The notes below the pieces were generated by a model. The model did no database searches, was not told the DNA's origin, and was given only the letters and a program-made list of their open reading frames with translations. 53,424 bases of DNA from an uncultured Bacteroidota bacterium (GTDB taxonomy: Bacteria; Bacteroidota; Bacteroidia; Chitinophagales; Saprospiraceae). Location of the stretch: assembly GCA_937861115.1 (NCBI GenBank), contig CALMBD010000169.1:1-53424 (forward strand), in the 5' to 3' direction. How positions within the stretch are numbered: the stretch's first letter is position 1; each line of letters begins with the position of its first letter. Shown in pieces: positions 16,258-25,693 of the stretch. Made by a program: the position numbers and the translations under genes.

Positions 16258-17583
16258 TTAATTTTTGAAGTGCGAAGTGGCGTTTTTGCCGCCTTCTTTT
16301 ACCGTATCAAGGCGCTTTTTAAACTCGATCGAGAGTTCATCTTCCTTGCGCGCATAAATTTCATTGAGGGCGATGAGCGTGTTCATGTCGTTCGGATCAA
16401 GGCTTTCCGCCTTCTGGAAGTGCGGGAGTGCCAGTTCGAAGAGACCCATGACCTCGTCTTTCATCGCTTTAAGTTTTTTCAGGCCGGCGCTGGAGAAGTC
16501 GTCGGGCAAGGAATTCATTTCCTGGGTACGTACGGCAGCCTTGTTGTAGTACAGTGCTCCGAGTGAATATACGGCATCCACGTTTTTAGGATCTTTTTCA
16601 GTAGCCTGGGTATAGTACTTTTTGGCTTCCTCGAAGTATTCGTTTGCTTTTTGCTCCTCTTTGTCCTTTGATGCCATCTGATAGAGGTTGTCATAAACGT
16701 TGCCGAGGGTGACATACAGGTTGATGTTTTCCGGCTCCTTGGCGATGGCCTGTTTGAGGCGGTCGGTCAGTTCGTTGAGTTTGCCGTTTTTGAGATACAC
16801 GTTGATCTCGGCAAACAACAGGCCTGAGTCATCCGGGTATTTGGCGCGGCCTTCCGTAAGGATCTTTTGAGCGCCGGCTTCGTCGCCGGTTTCCAGTTTT
16901 ACGGCGTAGATACCTTCATAAACCCCGGCCTTTGCCGTGCCTTTGCTGTAAAGCATGTTATAGTATTTCAGTGCATCCTGGTAGCGTTTGGAAAGTTGGG
17001 CAGCCAGACCGGTAACATATAACTGGTTTTCATATTGCTCGTTGGTTTCGAGTACGCTCTTCTGGGTGTTGGCCAGCAGGATATCATGGGCCTGAAGCGA
17101 GGCTTCAAAGGATTTGAAGGCCTTTTCGTATTCCCCTGATTCGTATTTCGCCACACCGATGTTGATCAGGTGGCCCTGAACTTCGAGGATGCCCTTTACA
17201 GCGTCGCTTTTTTCATACTTTTTGACCGCGGGATTTTCGTAGGCATTCTTAAAACCTTCGAATGCTACCAGGGCGTCGTTATCGCCCGACAATTGCGCGT
17301 TCGGATCAATTGTCCGCTTGGCCATATCGCGCTGCAGGATCGTGTTGTAGATATCGCCGCGGGTAAGCCACGCCGACGACATGCCTTGCGCTTCGGCGGT
17401 CTGCATGGCCTGGTCGATTTTTTGTTTGGCCTCTTCCAGCTTGTCGGCGTTTTCCGTGGGGTTGATATTGTAGCTCGTCAGGGCTTTGCCGGCCTGCTTG
17501 GCCAGTTTGCCGCCATCATCCTGTGCGAGGGCAAGGTGTGCTACCAGAAACAGGCCTGACAGGGAGAAAATGACTTTTTTCAT
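16258..17583 (-). CDS. Periplasmic TPR-repeat protein
   Basis: The protein has 441 aa from MKKVIFSLSGL (an ATG four codons upstream is also possible). The signal peptide ends at HLALAQ. The rest is helical TPR-type repeat: YESGEYEKAFKSFEASLQAHD, LSKRYQDALKYYNMLYSKGTA, KLETGDEAGAQKILTEGRAKYP, EPENINLYVTLGNVYDNLYQMA, NEYFEEAKKYYTQATEKDPKNVDAVYSLG and SLDPNDMNTLIALNEIYARK. It is a secreted scaffold or protein-binding protein of unknown partner. It is downstream of gyrA on the same strand with a 75-bp gap. Confidence 0.8.
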   Translation of the reverse strand: MKKVIFSLSGLFLVAHLALAQDDGGKLAKQAGKALTSYNINPTENADKLEEAKQKIDQAMQTAEAQGMSSAWLTRGDIYNTILQRDMAKRTIDPNAQLSGDNDALVAFEGFKNAYENPAVKKYEKSDAVKGILEVQGHLINIGVAKYESGEYEKAFKSFEASLQAHDILLANTQKSVLETNEQYENQLYVTGLAAQLSKRYQDALKYYNMLYSKGTAKAGVYEGIYAVKLETGDEAGAQKILTEGRAKYPDDSGLLFAEINVYLKNGKLNELTDRLKQAIAKEPENINLYVTLGNVYDNLYQMASKDKEEQKANEYFEEAKKYYTQATEKDPKNVDAVYSLGALYYNKAAVRTQEMNSLPDDFSSAGLKKLKAMKDEVMGLFELALPHFQKAESLDPNDMNTLIALNEIYARKEDELSIEFKKRLDTVKEGGKNATSHFKN

Positions 17584-17658
17584 AGTCTTCAACAAATTTT
17601 AGAATGTTTTGAAATCGTTTTATGACGTATTTCAATTGAAAAGTTAGCCAATAGGGTG

Positions 17659-20145
17659 TTAATCCTGTTCGTTTTCAGTTGCCGGAAGTTCAACTTCTTC
17701 CGCACTGACCACCACTGCAACATCGGCAATGTCGTCGCCGTCGTCGAGACGGATCAGTCTTACACCCTGGGTTGCACGCCCCATGACCCGGAGCGCATCG
17801 GCTGCCGTACGGATCGTAACGCCGGAGGTCGTGGTGATCATGAGATCGTCCTGATCGGTAACTGCCTTGATGGCCACCAGGTGTCCGGTTTTTGCCGTGA
17901 CATTGATGGTCTTGATTCCTTTTCCGCCACGGCTTTGGGTGCGGTACTCATCGAGTGCGGAGCGTTTGCCCATCCCTTTTTCCGAAACGACAAGCACACT
18001 GGTTTCAGTATCATTCGGGTCTACACAAACCATTCCGACGACAGCGTCGCCGCCTTTTTCGTCGACACGTATGCCGCGTACACCGGCAGCCGTACGGCCC
18101 ATCGGGCGCACATCCTCCTCGTTGAAACGGATAGACCGGCCGCTTTGTACTGCCAGGAGTATCTCGTTTTTACCGTTGGTCAGTTTGGCTTCGATCAGGG
18201 CGTCGCCTTCGTTGATTCCGATGGCGTTGATACCGCCCTGTCGCGGGCGCGAGTATTCTTCCAGCAGGGTTTTCTTGATCTGTCCGCGGCGCGTGCAGAA
18301 CATGATGTAGTGGTTGTTGATGAACTCCTCGTCCTGCAGGTTCTTCACTATAATAAAGGCGCGAACCTTGTCTTCTTTCGGAATATTCAGCAGGTTCTGG
18401 ATCACCCGACCGGCTGTGGCTTTGGCGCCTTCCGGAATCTCATACACTTTCAGCCAGAAGCAGCGGCCGCTTTCGGTAAAGAGCAGGAGTGTGTTGTGAT
18501 TGGTTGCCGAAAACATGTGCTCGACAAAATCCTCGTCGCGGGTGCGCACACCCTGGGCGCCGCGTCCGCCGCGTCCCTGTGCCCGGTATTCGGAAATCGG
18601 GGTGCGCTTGATATAGCCGGCATGGCTGATGGTGATCACCACCTCTTCGTCTTCAATCAGGTCTTCGATGCTGATATCCGCCTCATTGATCTCGATGCTG
18701 GTGCGGCGCGCATCGCCGAAACGCTCGATGATCTCGCTGGTCTCTGCCTTGATGATGTTGCGCTGCAGCATTTCGTCGGCCAGGATCGCCTTGAATTCGG
18801 CGATCTTTTTCATCAGCTCTTCGTATTCGAGTTTCACCTTGTCGCGCTCGAGTCCGGTGAGTTGCTGGAGGCGCATGGCGAGGATGGCCTTGGCCTGAAT
18901 TTCGGTCAGCCCGAATTTCGACATCAATCCCTCCCGTGCTTCCTCGGCGTCTTTCGACGCACGGATCAGTTTGATTACCTCATCCAGGTGATCGAGTGCG
19001 ATGAGCAGGCCTTCCAGGATATGGGCGCGCTCCTCGGCCTTGCGCAGTTCGAATTTGGTGCGTCGCACGATGACATCAAGCCTGAACTTGATGAACTCAT
19101 CGATCATGTCCTTGAGGTTCAGTATACGCGGGCGACCGTTGACCAGGGCAATATTATTGATGCCGTAACTGGTCTGCAACGGGGTGAGTTTAAACAGTTG
19201 GCTCAGGATCACATTGGCCGCTGCGTCGCGCTTGATCTCGATGACGATGCGAACGCCCTCGCGGTTCGACTGGTCGCTCACATCGGAAACGCCCAGTACC
19301 TTTTTTTCATTTACCAGTTCGGCGATCTTGGAAATCAGCATCGCTTTATTGACCTGGTAGGGTATTTCGGTGACGACTATGCTCTCCCTGCCCTTGTCGT
19401 CGGTTTCAATCTCAGTCTTGGCCCTGACGACCACCCGGCCACGGCCGGTGCGGAACCCTTCTTTTACTCCGGAAAGGCCGAAAATGATGCCGCCGGTCGG
19501 AAAATCAGGCGCATGCACATATTCCATCAGTCCTTCCACGTCAATCTCCGGATTATCAACTGCGGCCATGATGGCGGCACATACTTCCGTGAGGTTGTGG
19601 GGCATCATATTGGTAGCCATACCTACCGCAATACCCGAGGCGCCGTTGACCAGCAGGTTGGGGAATTTGGTCGGCATGACCGTCGGCTCCTCGAGTGAGT
19701 CGTCGAAGTTGAGTTGAAAATCGACGGTATCCTTGTCGATATCACCCACAATCTCGTCGGCCACCCTGCGCAGACGCGCCTCGGTATAACGCATGGCCGC
19801 CGGCGAATCACCGTCCATCGAGCCAAAGTTGCCCTGTCCGTCAACAAGCGGGTACCTCAGGCTCCATTCCTGGGCCATACGCACCATAGTGTCGTACACG
19901 GAACTGTCGCCGTGCGGGTGGTACTTGCCCAGCACCTCACCGACGATACGGGCGGACTTCTTATAGGGTTTATTGTAGCCCAGGCCCAGGTCGAGCATGC
20001 CATACAGTACGCGGCGATGCACCGGCTTGAGGCCGTCGCGCACATCGGGCAGTGCACGGGAAACGATCACGGACATCGAATAGTCGATATACGCGACCTT
20101 GAGTTCGTCTTCGATATTGATGGAAATTATCCTCGGGTCTTGCAT
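17659..20145 (-). CDS. gyrA: DNA gyrase subunit A
   Basis: The protein has 828 aa, normal for GyrA. The breakage-reunion domain has the quinolone region [19 protein letters not shown], the [13 protein letters not shown] stretch and the catalytic Tyr in [10 protein letters not shown]. Positions equivalent to E. coli Ser83 and Asp87 are Ser and Asp, the susceptible-type residues. The C-terminal beta-pinwheel carries QSRGGKG near residue 730, a one-residue variant of the GyrA box (QRRGGKG), which favours GyrA over ParC. The acidic tail (ATENEQD) is typical. It acts with GyrB, not in this window, to introduce negative supercoils. Confidence 0.95.
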   Translation of the reverse strand: MQDPRIISINIEDELKVAYIDYSMSVIVSRALPDVRDGLKPVHRRVLYGMLDLGLGYNKPYKKSARIVGEVLGKYHPHGDSSVYDTMVRMAQEWSLRYPLVDGQGNFGSMDGDSPAAMRYTEARLRRVADEIVGDIDKDTVDFQLNFDDSLEEPTVMPTKFPNLLVNGASGIAVGMATNMMPHNLTEVCAAIMAAVDNPEIDVEGLMEYVHAPDFPTGGIIFGLSGVKEGFRTGRGRVVVRAKTEIETDDKGRESIVVTEIPYQVNKAMLISKIAELVNEKKVLGVSDVSDQSNREGVRIVIEIKRDAAANVILSQLFKLTPLQTSYGINNIALVNGRPRILNLKDMIDEFIKFRLDVIVRRTKFELRKAEERAHILEGLLIALDHLDEVIKLIRASKDAEEAREGLMSKFGLTEIQAKAILAMRLQQLTGLERDKVKLEYEELMKKIAEFKAILADEMLQRNIIKAETSEIIERFGDARRTSIEINEADISIEDLIEDEEVVITISHAGYIKRTPISEYRAQGRGGRGAQGVRTRDEDFVEHMFSATNHNTLLLFTESGRCFWLKVYEIPEGAKATAGRVIQNLLNIPKEDKVRAFIIVKNLQDEEFINNHYIMFCTRRGQIKKTLLEEYSRPRQGGINAIGINEGDALIEAKLTNGKNEILLAVQSGRSIRFNEEDVRPMGRTAAGVRGIRVDEKGGDAVVGMVCVDPNDTETSVLVVSEKGMGKRSALDEYRTQSRGGKGIKTINVTAKTGHLVAIKAVTDQDDLMITTTSGVTIRTAADALRVMGRATQGVRLIRLDDGDDIADVAVVVSAEEVELPATENEQD

Positions 20146-20554
20146 CTCTTGCGTTTAAAGGTGGACGGCAGACGGTGTGCGGCGGCTTTATGTATGTTTT
20201 AATTCTGAACAGTCAGGTGTGAAATCCTTCAACCGCCCACCAATTGCCGCACATCGTTTTCGGGTGCGCGAAGGTACGAAATCCGGCAATTTTAATACCT
20301 GAAATAGGGGGCAGTTTTCAACAATTTTTGTCAAAATATGCACGAGGGTAGGAGCCCGACCGGGGCGCCTGCTGCCATCAGTCAGGCAGCCGGGTGGCTG
20401 TTGTTAACCAAAATTAACCACTGCAGGCAGGGAGCCGCCAAACTTTACCAATATGCTAACAATGGAATAACAGCGCTTAACGGATGACAGCCCGCACATT
20501 TGTCCCATCAGTTCAAATGGCTGATATTCAAACGTTTACAATTCATTCACAAAT
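20146..20554. other. Intergenic region between divergent gyrA and an OMP gene
   Basis: This 409-bp region has no convincing gene. On the minus strand, TACCTTCG (20269-20276) is one base off a -7 element and lies about 124 bp before gyrA; the same variant precedes the gene starting at 4191. A GC-rich GCTGCC/GGCAGC hairpin lies near 20370-20393. No clear promoter for the plus-strand gene was seen. Confidence 0.4.
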
Positions 20555-21289
20555 ATGAAAAACGCGAAGCAAATTCTGTTGACCACCCTGACAGCCGTAT
20601 TTTTTCACCAGATATCCACTGCGCAGGTAGCCATCGGATTAAAAGGAGGCGCCAATTTCGGGACTGTTCACACGACCGATATGCTGGGCAGTATTACACC
20701 CGACTTTAAATATGCCACGGGCGTGGTAGCCGGTGCTGTGGCGGAAGTCAACTTCGGCGACCACTTCGCCCTGCAACCGGAGATCGGCTGGGTACAAAAG
20801 GGTTTCCGGTTCGATGAGGGGATTAACATCCCGATCGGGAATGTCGACATCCCGGCGGGCGTAGAGGCTACCATACGGACCAATTACATAGAAGTGCCGC
20901 TGTTGGCCAAGGCGAAGGTCGGCAACGACAAGGTGCAGGGATACGCCGTGCTGGGCCCCTCTTTGGGATACGCCCTGAACGGCAAACTCATCACCCGTAC
21001 ACGCTTTTTGTTCGAATTTGACCCTATCCGTACCGACCTGAATCTCAACGACCTGGACTACAACCGTTTTGAAGTTTCGGCGGTGGGCGGTCTCGGTGTG
21101 CAGTTCAACTTCAGCGGACTGAAATGGTTTGCCGATGCGCGCTATACTTACGGTTTCACCGAACTGTACAACTTCCCGGTCGTCAACGAACAAATTAAAA
21201 ACAGGGGTGTAGCTGTTACCACAGGCATCATGGTTGATCTGGCGCCTGCACCGAAGAAAAAATCCGCCACTCACCGGCGTCGACCATAA
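20555..21289 (+). CDS. Outer-membrane beta-barrel protein (porin-family/PorT-like)
   Basis: The protein has 244 aa. The signal peptide MKNAKQILLTTLTAVFFHQISTAQ is followed by VAIGLKGGANFG, the usual first strand of Bacteroidota OMP_b-brl_2 proteins. Later strands include LQPEIGWVQKGFRF, YIEVPLLAKAKVG, GYAVLGPSLGYALNG, GGLGVQFNFSGLKWFADARYTYG. The C-terminus is Lys/Arg-rich (PKKKSATHRRRP), which is unusual for a barrel that normally ends in a strand. Function is unknown. A run of REP-like palindromes follows. Confidence 0.75.
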   Translation: MKNAKQILLTTLTAVFFHQISTAQVAIGLKGGANFGTVHTTDMLGSITPDFKYATGVVAGAVAEVNFGDHFALQPEIGWVQKGFRFDEGINIPIGNVDIPAGVEATIRTNYIEVPLLAKAKVGNDKVQGYAVLGPSLGYALNGKLITRTRFLFEFDPIRTDLNLNDLDYNRFEVSAVGGLGVQFNFSGLKWFADARYTYGFTELYNFPVVNEQIKNRGVAVTTGIMVDLAPAPKKKSATHRRRP

Positions 21290-21302
21290 CCGCGTGGTTT
21301 GT

Positions 21303-21440
21303 GGTACCGCCGGCTTCAGCCGGCGCCCGCGTATCACCCAACGGTACCACCCGCTTCAGCCGGCGCCCGCGTATCACCCAACGGTACCGCCGGCTTCAGC
21401 CGGCGCCTACCACTCCCTGAATCCCCGGCTTCAGCCGACG
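21303..21440. repeat. REP-like palindromic tandem repeat (40-bp period)
   Basis: Three units start with GGTACC at 21303, 21343 and 21383, with a degenerate fourth near 21422. The core GCCGGCTTCAGCCGGC has 7-bp arms around TC. Units 1 and 2 also share GCCCGCGTATCACCCAAC; unit 2 has a damaged left arm. The same core recurs at 28279-28341. Confidence 0.85.
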
Positions 21441-21535
21441 TCCACAAGACTGATTACACCGGGGTACTTTTAAATCCCGGCTTCACCCCGCACCCCGGAG
21501 CGCCACACAAAACACCCACTCATATCGGGCAGCCG

Positions 21536-21557
21536 CAAAAACCGGCTGCCCGTTTTT
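21536..21557 (+). terminator. Intrinsic terminator before the protease gene
   Basis: CGGGCAGCCG pairs with CGGCTGCCCG around a short A-rich loop and is followed by TTTTTG. It would end transcription entering from the OMP gene and REP array. Confidence 0.65.
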
Positions 21558-21562
21558 GTTGT

Positions 21563-21570
21563 TACTTTGC
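21563..21570 (+). promoter_or_regulatory. -7 element of the subtilisin-like protease gene
   Basis: TACTTTGC matches the TAnTTTG form of the Bacteroidota -7 motif and lies 21 bp before the ATG at 21591, directly after a terminator. Confidence 0.45.
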
Positions 21571-21590
21571 TCCACAATCGTGATCGGATC

Positions 21591-23255
21591 ATGCAAAAAC
21601 TATCAGCGGTAATACTCCTGGTTTTCACGGCTTTCAGCCCTGTTTTTACCCAAAAACCGAACAAATACTGGATTGAGTTTTCAGACAAGGACAATTCTCC
21701 CTATTGTATCTGCCGGCCTGCGGAATACCTGTCGGCACGTGCGCTGGAGCGCCGCGCGCGCGCAGGCATCCTTGTCGACGAAAGCGACCTGCCTGTCAAC
21801 CCGAAATACGTTGAAGCGCTGAAAATCGACGGTGTGCAGTTGCACAACACCTCCAGGTGGCTCAATGCTGCCACGGTAATCGCCACCCCGAAGGCAACAG
21901 AGCAACTGGCGAAATTGCCCTTTGTAAAATCGGTGAAATACATTGGCCGCGATATTCCCGTGAAGAACCCGCCCAACCGTTCGGCCAAAAGCCGGGCACC
22001 GGTGACCGACTACCCGCGACCTGAAGGCGGAGGGGATTTTGGCTACACCGGTTTTCAAAACAGCATGCTCAACCTTATGCCCCTGCACCTGGGCGGGTAC
22101 CGGGGCAACGGCATATGGGTGGCCGTCATGGACGGCGGGTTTACCAACGTCGATACCATGCCGTTTTTTGACAGTGTGGCCCTCAGTGGCAGACTATTTC
22201 CCGGGTGGGATTTTGTGGAGCGCGATGGCGCGATATACGAAGGTGCGCAGCACGGCACGTCGGTGCTGTCAGTCATGGCCGGTAACCTGCCCGGGTATTT
22301 TGTGGGCGGCGCGCCGGATGCCACCTATTTTTTGTTGAAAACGGAGGACACCGGTGGCGAATATCCCGTAGAGGAAGCCAACTGGGTAGCCGGTGCGGAA
22401 TGGGCCGACAGCATCGGCGCCGATATCATCAATGCCTCGCTGGGCTATACCCATTTCAACGACACAACGCTCAACCACCATTACCGCACCCTTGACGGAC
22501 GCACCGCGATCGGTTCGCGCGGCGCCACCATTGCCGCACAAAAGGGTATGATCATCTGCAACAGCGCAGGAAACGAGGGCGATGGTCCCTGGCACTATAT
22601 CGGCGTGCCGGCAGATGCGCCCGGGCTGATCGCCGTCGGCGCCGTCGACCATGATGCACAGCGGGCATCGTTCAGTTCGATGGGCCCCACGCCCGACGGC
22701 CGGATCAAACCGGATCTTGTTGCGCCCGGCGATCAGGTAGTCACCGCCGGAGGTCTGGGCGTCCAACTTGGCCTGTCGAGCGGCACCTCGCTGGCCTCGC
22801 CCATGCTGGTGGGCGCTATGGCAGCCCTGTGGAGCGCATATCCGGAAAAAACGGCACCGCAGATACTGGAGGCCGTGTTTGCATCGGCAGATCAGGCCGG
22901 TAAACCGGATAACGAGCGCGGCTACGGATTGCCCGATTTCACAGACGCCTGGCTGCGCCTCGGTCATTTCAATCCGTATGCCCCTGCAGGACGACCGCAG
23001 CACTTTTTCTCGTTTGATCGATTCGGTGGTGAACTTAAAGTGTTGGTTTTCAATAACTATTATGCTGAAACAGACGAATGTGTACTACTCGATGCAAACG
23101 GAAAAGCCATGCGGTTCGATCAACTGGAAATAAGGCGGGGCCTGATCTCCACGATTACACTTGGCGGACTGTACGATCTGTCGCCCGGAACTTATCAGGT
23201 GGTCTTGCGCAATGCAAAGCGGGTGGACCGGTATCCGGTGTCCGTGTGGCGGTAG
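21591..23255 (+). CDS. Secreted subtilisin-like serine protease (S8)
   Basis: The protein has 554 aa from MQKLSAVILLVF, which gives a signal peptide ending near FTQ. An N-terminal inhibitor-like propeptide spans about 22-130. The catalytic triad is visible: Asp in WVAVMDGGF, His in QHGTSVLSVMAG, Ser in SSGTSLASPML; the oxyanion Asn lies in CNSAGNEGDG. The C-terminal 100 residues (ELKVLVFNNYYAETDECVLLD ... LSPGTYQVVLRN) look like a degenerate T9SS sorting domain lacking the YPNP start, so T9SS export is possible but not certain. The substrate is unknown. Confidence 0.9.
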   Translation: MQKLSAVILLVFTAFSPVFTQKPNKYWIEFSDKDNSPYCICRPAEYLSARALERRARAGILVDESDLPVNPKYVEALKIDGVQLHNTSRWLNAATVIATPKATEQLAKLPFVKSVKYIGRDIPVKNPPNRSAKSRAPVTDYPRPEGGGDFGYTGFQNSMLNLMPLHLGGYRGNGIWVAVMDGGFTNVDTMPFFDSVALSGRLFPGWDFVERDGAIYEGAQHGTSVLSVMAGNLPGYFVGGAPDATYFLLKTEDTGGEYPVEEANWVAGAEWADSIGADIINASLGYTHFNDTTLNHHYRTLDGRTAIGSRGATIAAQKGMIICNSAGNEGDGPWHYIGVPADAPGLIAVGAVDHDAQRASFSSMGPTPDGRIKPDLVAPGDQVVTAGGLGVQLGLSSGTSLASPMLVGAMAALWSAYPEKTAPQILEAVFASADQAGKPDNERGYGLPDFTDAWLRLGHFNPYAPAGRPQHFFSFDRFGGELKVLVFNNYYAETDECVLLDANGKAMRFDQLEIRRGLISTITLGGLYDLSPGTYQVVLRNAKRVDRYPVSVWR

Positions 23256-23278
23256 GACTTCTCCCGCGGATTTAGTAG

Positions 23279-23327
23279 TTCCCGCAGATTTCAACGGTGT
23301 AAGTATTTCTGCGCGAATCTGCGGGAA
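23279..23327. repeat. 12-bp inverted repeat after the protease gene
   Basis: TTCCCGCAGATT (23279-23290) pairs perfectly with AATCTGCGGGAA (23316-23327). A related CCCGCAGAT/CGCAG stretch occurs after the lipoprotein gene near 4930. It may work as a transcription stop for the protease gene; there is no strong T-run. Confidence 0.6.
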
Positions 23328-23406
23328 GTATACCAGGCCACACCAAATTTCAAAACATTTGTTGTCGAAAAATCCCCTCAAAACAAACAAAAAGTAAAAA
23401 GCGGGT

Positions 23407-23414
23407 TACATTTG
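23407..23414 (+). promoter_or_regulatory. -7 element of rmuC
   Basis: TACATTTG is an exact TAnnTTTG, 21 bp before the rmuC ATG at 23435. Confidence 0.5.
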
Positions 23415-23434
23415 TCAGCACAACCGACTCGCCT

Positions 23435-24739
23435 ATGGATCCCGTGCTTTACATTATGATTGGGGGCCTGCTGCTCGCCCTGTTTCTTTTTCTGGTGCTC
23501 CGCCAGCAGGCGCAAACCCAGGGAGGGGTGTCAGACAGGACAAATGTTGTGTCCAGGGAACTCTACGACGCCATACATGCCCGTAACGAGGCCCTGCAGG
23601 CCGGGATAAGCGCCAAGGAACAGGAATTGCGCGATGCCCACGCTCAACTTGCAGCCCGCGAACAACAGATATTTCACCTCGAAAACACTTTAAAGACGCA
23701 AAAGGGGGAGGTAGAGCAGTTGCAAAGCCGTTTCAAAACCGAATTTGAAAACATTGCGAACCGCCTGCTCGAAGAAAAATCGCAGCGCTTTACGGAGCAA
23801 AATGCCTTGCAGATGCAAAGCATTTTAACCCCGCTCAAGGAAAAGATCAAGGAGTTTGGCGAAAATGTAGACCGCAAATTCCTGGAAGAAACCCGCGAGA
23901 AGTCCAGCCTGAAAAAGGAACTGGAGCAATTATATCACCTCAACCAGCAACTCAGTCAGGACGCCCACAACCTTGCCTCCGCACTCAAAGGCCAGAGCAA
24001 AATGCAGGGCGACTGGGGCGAGATGCAACTTGAAATGGTGCTCGAAAAATCAGGGCTGCAAAAAGGTATCCATTTTGTTACCCAGGCCACTTTTCGCGAT
24101 GAGGACGGGGCTGCCAAACGCCCGGATTTTATTATCCAACTGCCTGAAAACAAACACCTTATTGTAGATTCCAAAGTGTCGCTTACTGCCTTTGAGCGGT
24201 ACTTCAACGCCGTTGATCCTTCCGAACGCGACCAGCACCTGAAGGCCCATATCACGAGCATCCGCAGCCATGTGGACAACCTGAGCCGCACCAATTACCA
24301 GATGTTGTATCAGGTGAATGCGCCGGACTACCTGCTCCTGTTTGTCCCTCTGGAAAGCGCCTTGTCGGTTGCCTCCCAGGCCGATCCCAAGCTTTTTACG
24401 GATGCCCTGGAGCGGAATATTGTGCTTGTCACTACCAGCAGCCTGCTCGCCACGATGCGCACTGTGGCGCACATGTGGAAACAGGAAAAGCAAACCCGGT
24501 CCGTGCTGGAGATCGCGCGCCAGAGCGGGTTGCTTTACGACAAGTTTGTGTCCTTTGTAGAAGATATCCGGACCATCGGCGCACGGCTCGACAATGCGCG
24601 TTCGGCATACGACGACGCCATGAACAAACTGGTCAATGCCTCACGCCCGGGTGATACGCTGATCGGCAAGGCCGAAAAGATCAGAGAACTGGGCGCCCGG
24701 GCGACGAAATCGCTGCCAGAGGAGTTGATCGAGGAGTAG
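23435..24739 (+). CDS. rmuC: RmuC-family DNA recombination protein
   Basis: The protein has 434 aa. A membrane anchor (LYIMIGGLLLALFLFLVL) is followed by a long coiled coil to about residue 185 and the RmuC core: GDWGEMQLEMVLEKSGLQKG, RPDFIIQLPENKHLIVDSKVSL (PD-(D/E)xK-like metal and catalytic residues) and YLLLFVPLESAL. RmuC limits inversions at short inverted repeats in E. coli; the biochemical activity is thought to be nucleolytic. The window is rich in inverted repeats, but any link is speculation. It is convergent with the DUF4249 gene (15 bp gap). Confidence 0.95.
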   Translation: MDPVLYIMIGGLLLALFLFLVLRQQAQTQGGVSDRTNVVSRELYDAIHARNEALQAGISAKEQELRDAHAQLAAREQQIFHLENTLKTQKGEVEQLQSRFKTEFENIANRLLEEKSQRFTEQNALQMQSILTPLKEKIKEFGENVDRKFLEETREKSSLKKELEQLYHLNQQLSQDAHNLASALKGQSKMQGDWGEMQLEMVLEKSGLQKGIHFVTQATFRDEDGAAKRPDFIIQLPENKHLIVDSKVSLTAFERYFNAVDPSERDQHLKAHITSIRSHVDNLSRTNYQMLYQVNAPDYLLLFVPLESALSVASQADPKLFTDALERNIVLVTTSSLLATMRTVAHMWKQEKQTRSVLEIARQSGLLYDKFVSFVEDIRTIGARLDNARSAYDDAMNKLVNASRPGDTLIGKAEKIRELGARATKSLPEELIEE

Positions 24740-24754
24740 GAGATGAAACGCCAA

Positions 24755-25681
24755 TCACTCCACCACAAACACCTGCTCATTTCCCAGCCCGAACAACCCA
24801 ATGCCTTTATCCAGGTTCGTATAAGTTGTCACCGGATCGGCGAAGGGAAAGTCTTCCGTATCGTACTTGCGCTGTGCAGAAATACCCCACAGGAAATATT
24901 CTTCGGTGACTGATCGCACCCGAACCTTGAATCGATATCCGCTATTGGCGTAATTGTATATTCTGGCGGAGAAACGGTATGATTTGCCGTCGAAAAACCG
25001 GTCGCTGACGGCTATGCCGCCGCCGAAGGTAAGCTCTGCGTTGGGGTCGTCGGAATCGACCGGCTCGATCGTATATTCCTGATAGCCAACGGTATCGATG
25101 ATTTGGTTGCCCTGGTCGTCGTAGTGAAATTCAATTATCGGGTACAGAGCCACCACCCTTATTTCATAGAAGTGCTCGATGCCGGGTTCGTCCTTCAAAA
25201 ATACATCAACCGCAGACAATTTAGTGCCGTCGGCGTCAAGACCGGCGCTGGGCCGGAAACGGACCGAATCGACCTGAACAGGGTAGGGCATGACCTGCTC
25301 TGCGCTGACCGCATCAAAACCGGGTGCTTCGGCGCGCAGTTCGTATCGCTTGCCGGGCTGAAAGAAGCCGGCCTGTGCGGGCACGACATAACGTCCGTTG
25401 ATGCCCGGCACATAACTGAGGGTCGCTTTTTTCTGGCCCTCCTCATATAACTCCACCAGTCCGTTAGGGACCGCCCAGGCGCTGTCGGGTACGTTTTCCA
25501 GAATGCCGAAATTTTGGGTCAGGTACACATTGAAAGAAGAATCGGGGTGGGTGCCGAAACCGTGCATGACCAGTTGTTTATCGTATTCAGGCGGGTCGAT
25601 CTCGAGGGTTTGCGACAGAAAGTCCTCGCTACAGGACGCCAGACTTGTGCTGATCAGAAGAAGCAATAACAGATTGCGCAT
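24755..25681 (-). CDS. DUF4249 lipoprotein partnered with a TonB receptor
   Basis: The protein has 308 aa. The lipoprotein signal MRNLLLLLLISTSLASC has lipobox LASC. The DUF4249 layout is seen: an early EIDPPEYDKQLVMHGF strand, PFADPVTTYTNLDKGIGLFGLGNEQ at the C-terminus, and Ig-like beta strands between. DUF4249 proteins are typically encoded next to a TonB receptor, as here (12 bp downstream of it), and are presumed surface lipoproteins of the same uptake complex. Substrate is unknown. Confidence 0.85.
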   Translation of the reverse strand: MRNLLLLLLISTSLASCSEDFLSQTLEIDPPEYDKQLVMHGFGTHPDSSFNVYLTQNFGILENVPDSAWAVPNGLVELYEEGQKKATLSYVPGINGRYVVPAQAGFFQPGKRYELRAEAPGFDAVSAEQVMPYPVQVDSVRFRPSAGLDADGTKLSAVDVFLKDEPGIEHFYEIRVVALYPIIEFHYDDQGNQIIDTVGYQEYTIEPVDSDDPNAELTFGGGIAVSDRFFDGKSYRFSARIYNYANSGYRFKVRVRSVTEEYFLWGISAQRKYDTEDFPFADPVTTYTNLDKGIGLFGLGNEQVFVVE

Positions 25682-25693
25682 ATTTTCAGGAAG

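Noticed and set aside
17656-19698. 680-codon plus-strand open frame
   Set aside because: It is the antisense shadow of gyrA, a long conserved gene; no domain is recognisable in it.
17659-20145. ParC (topoisomerase IV) instead of GyrA
   Set aside because: The C-terminal QSRGGKG GyrA-box variant and the acidic tail favour GyrA.
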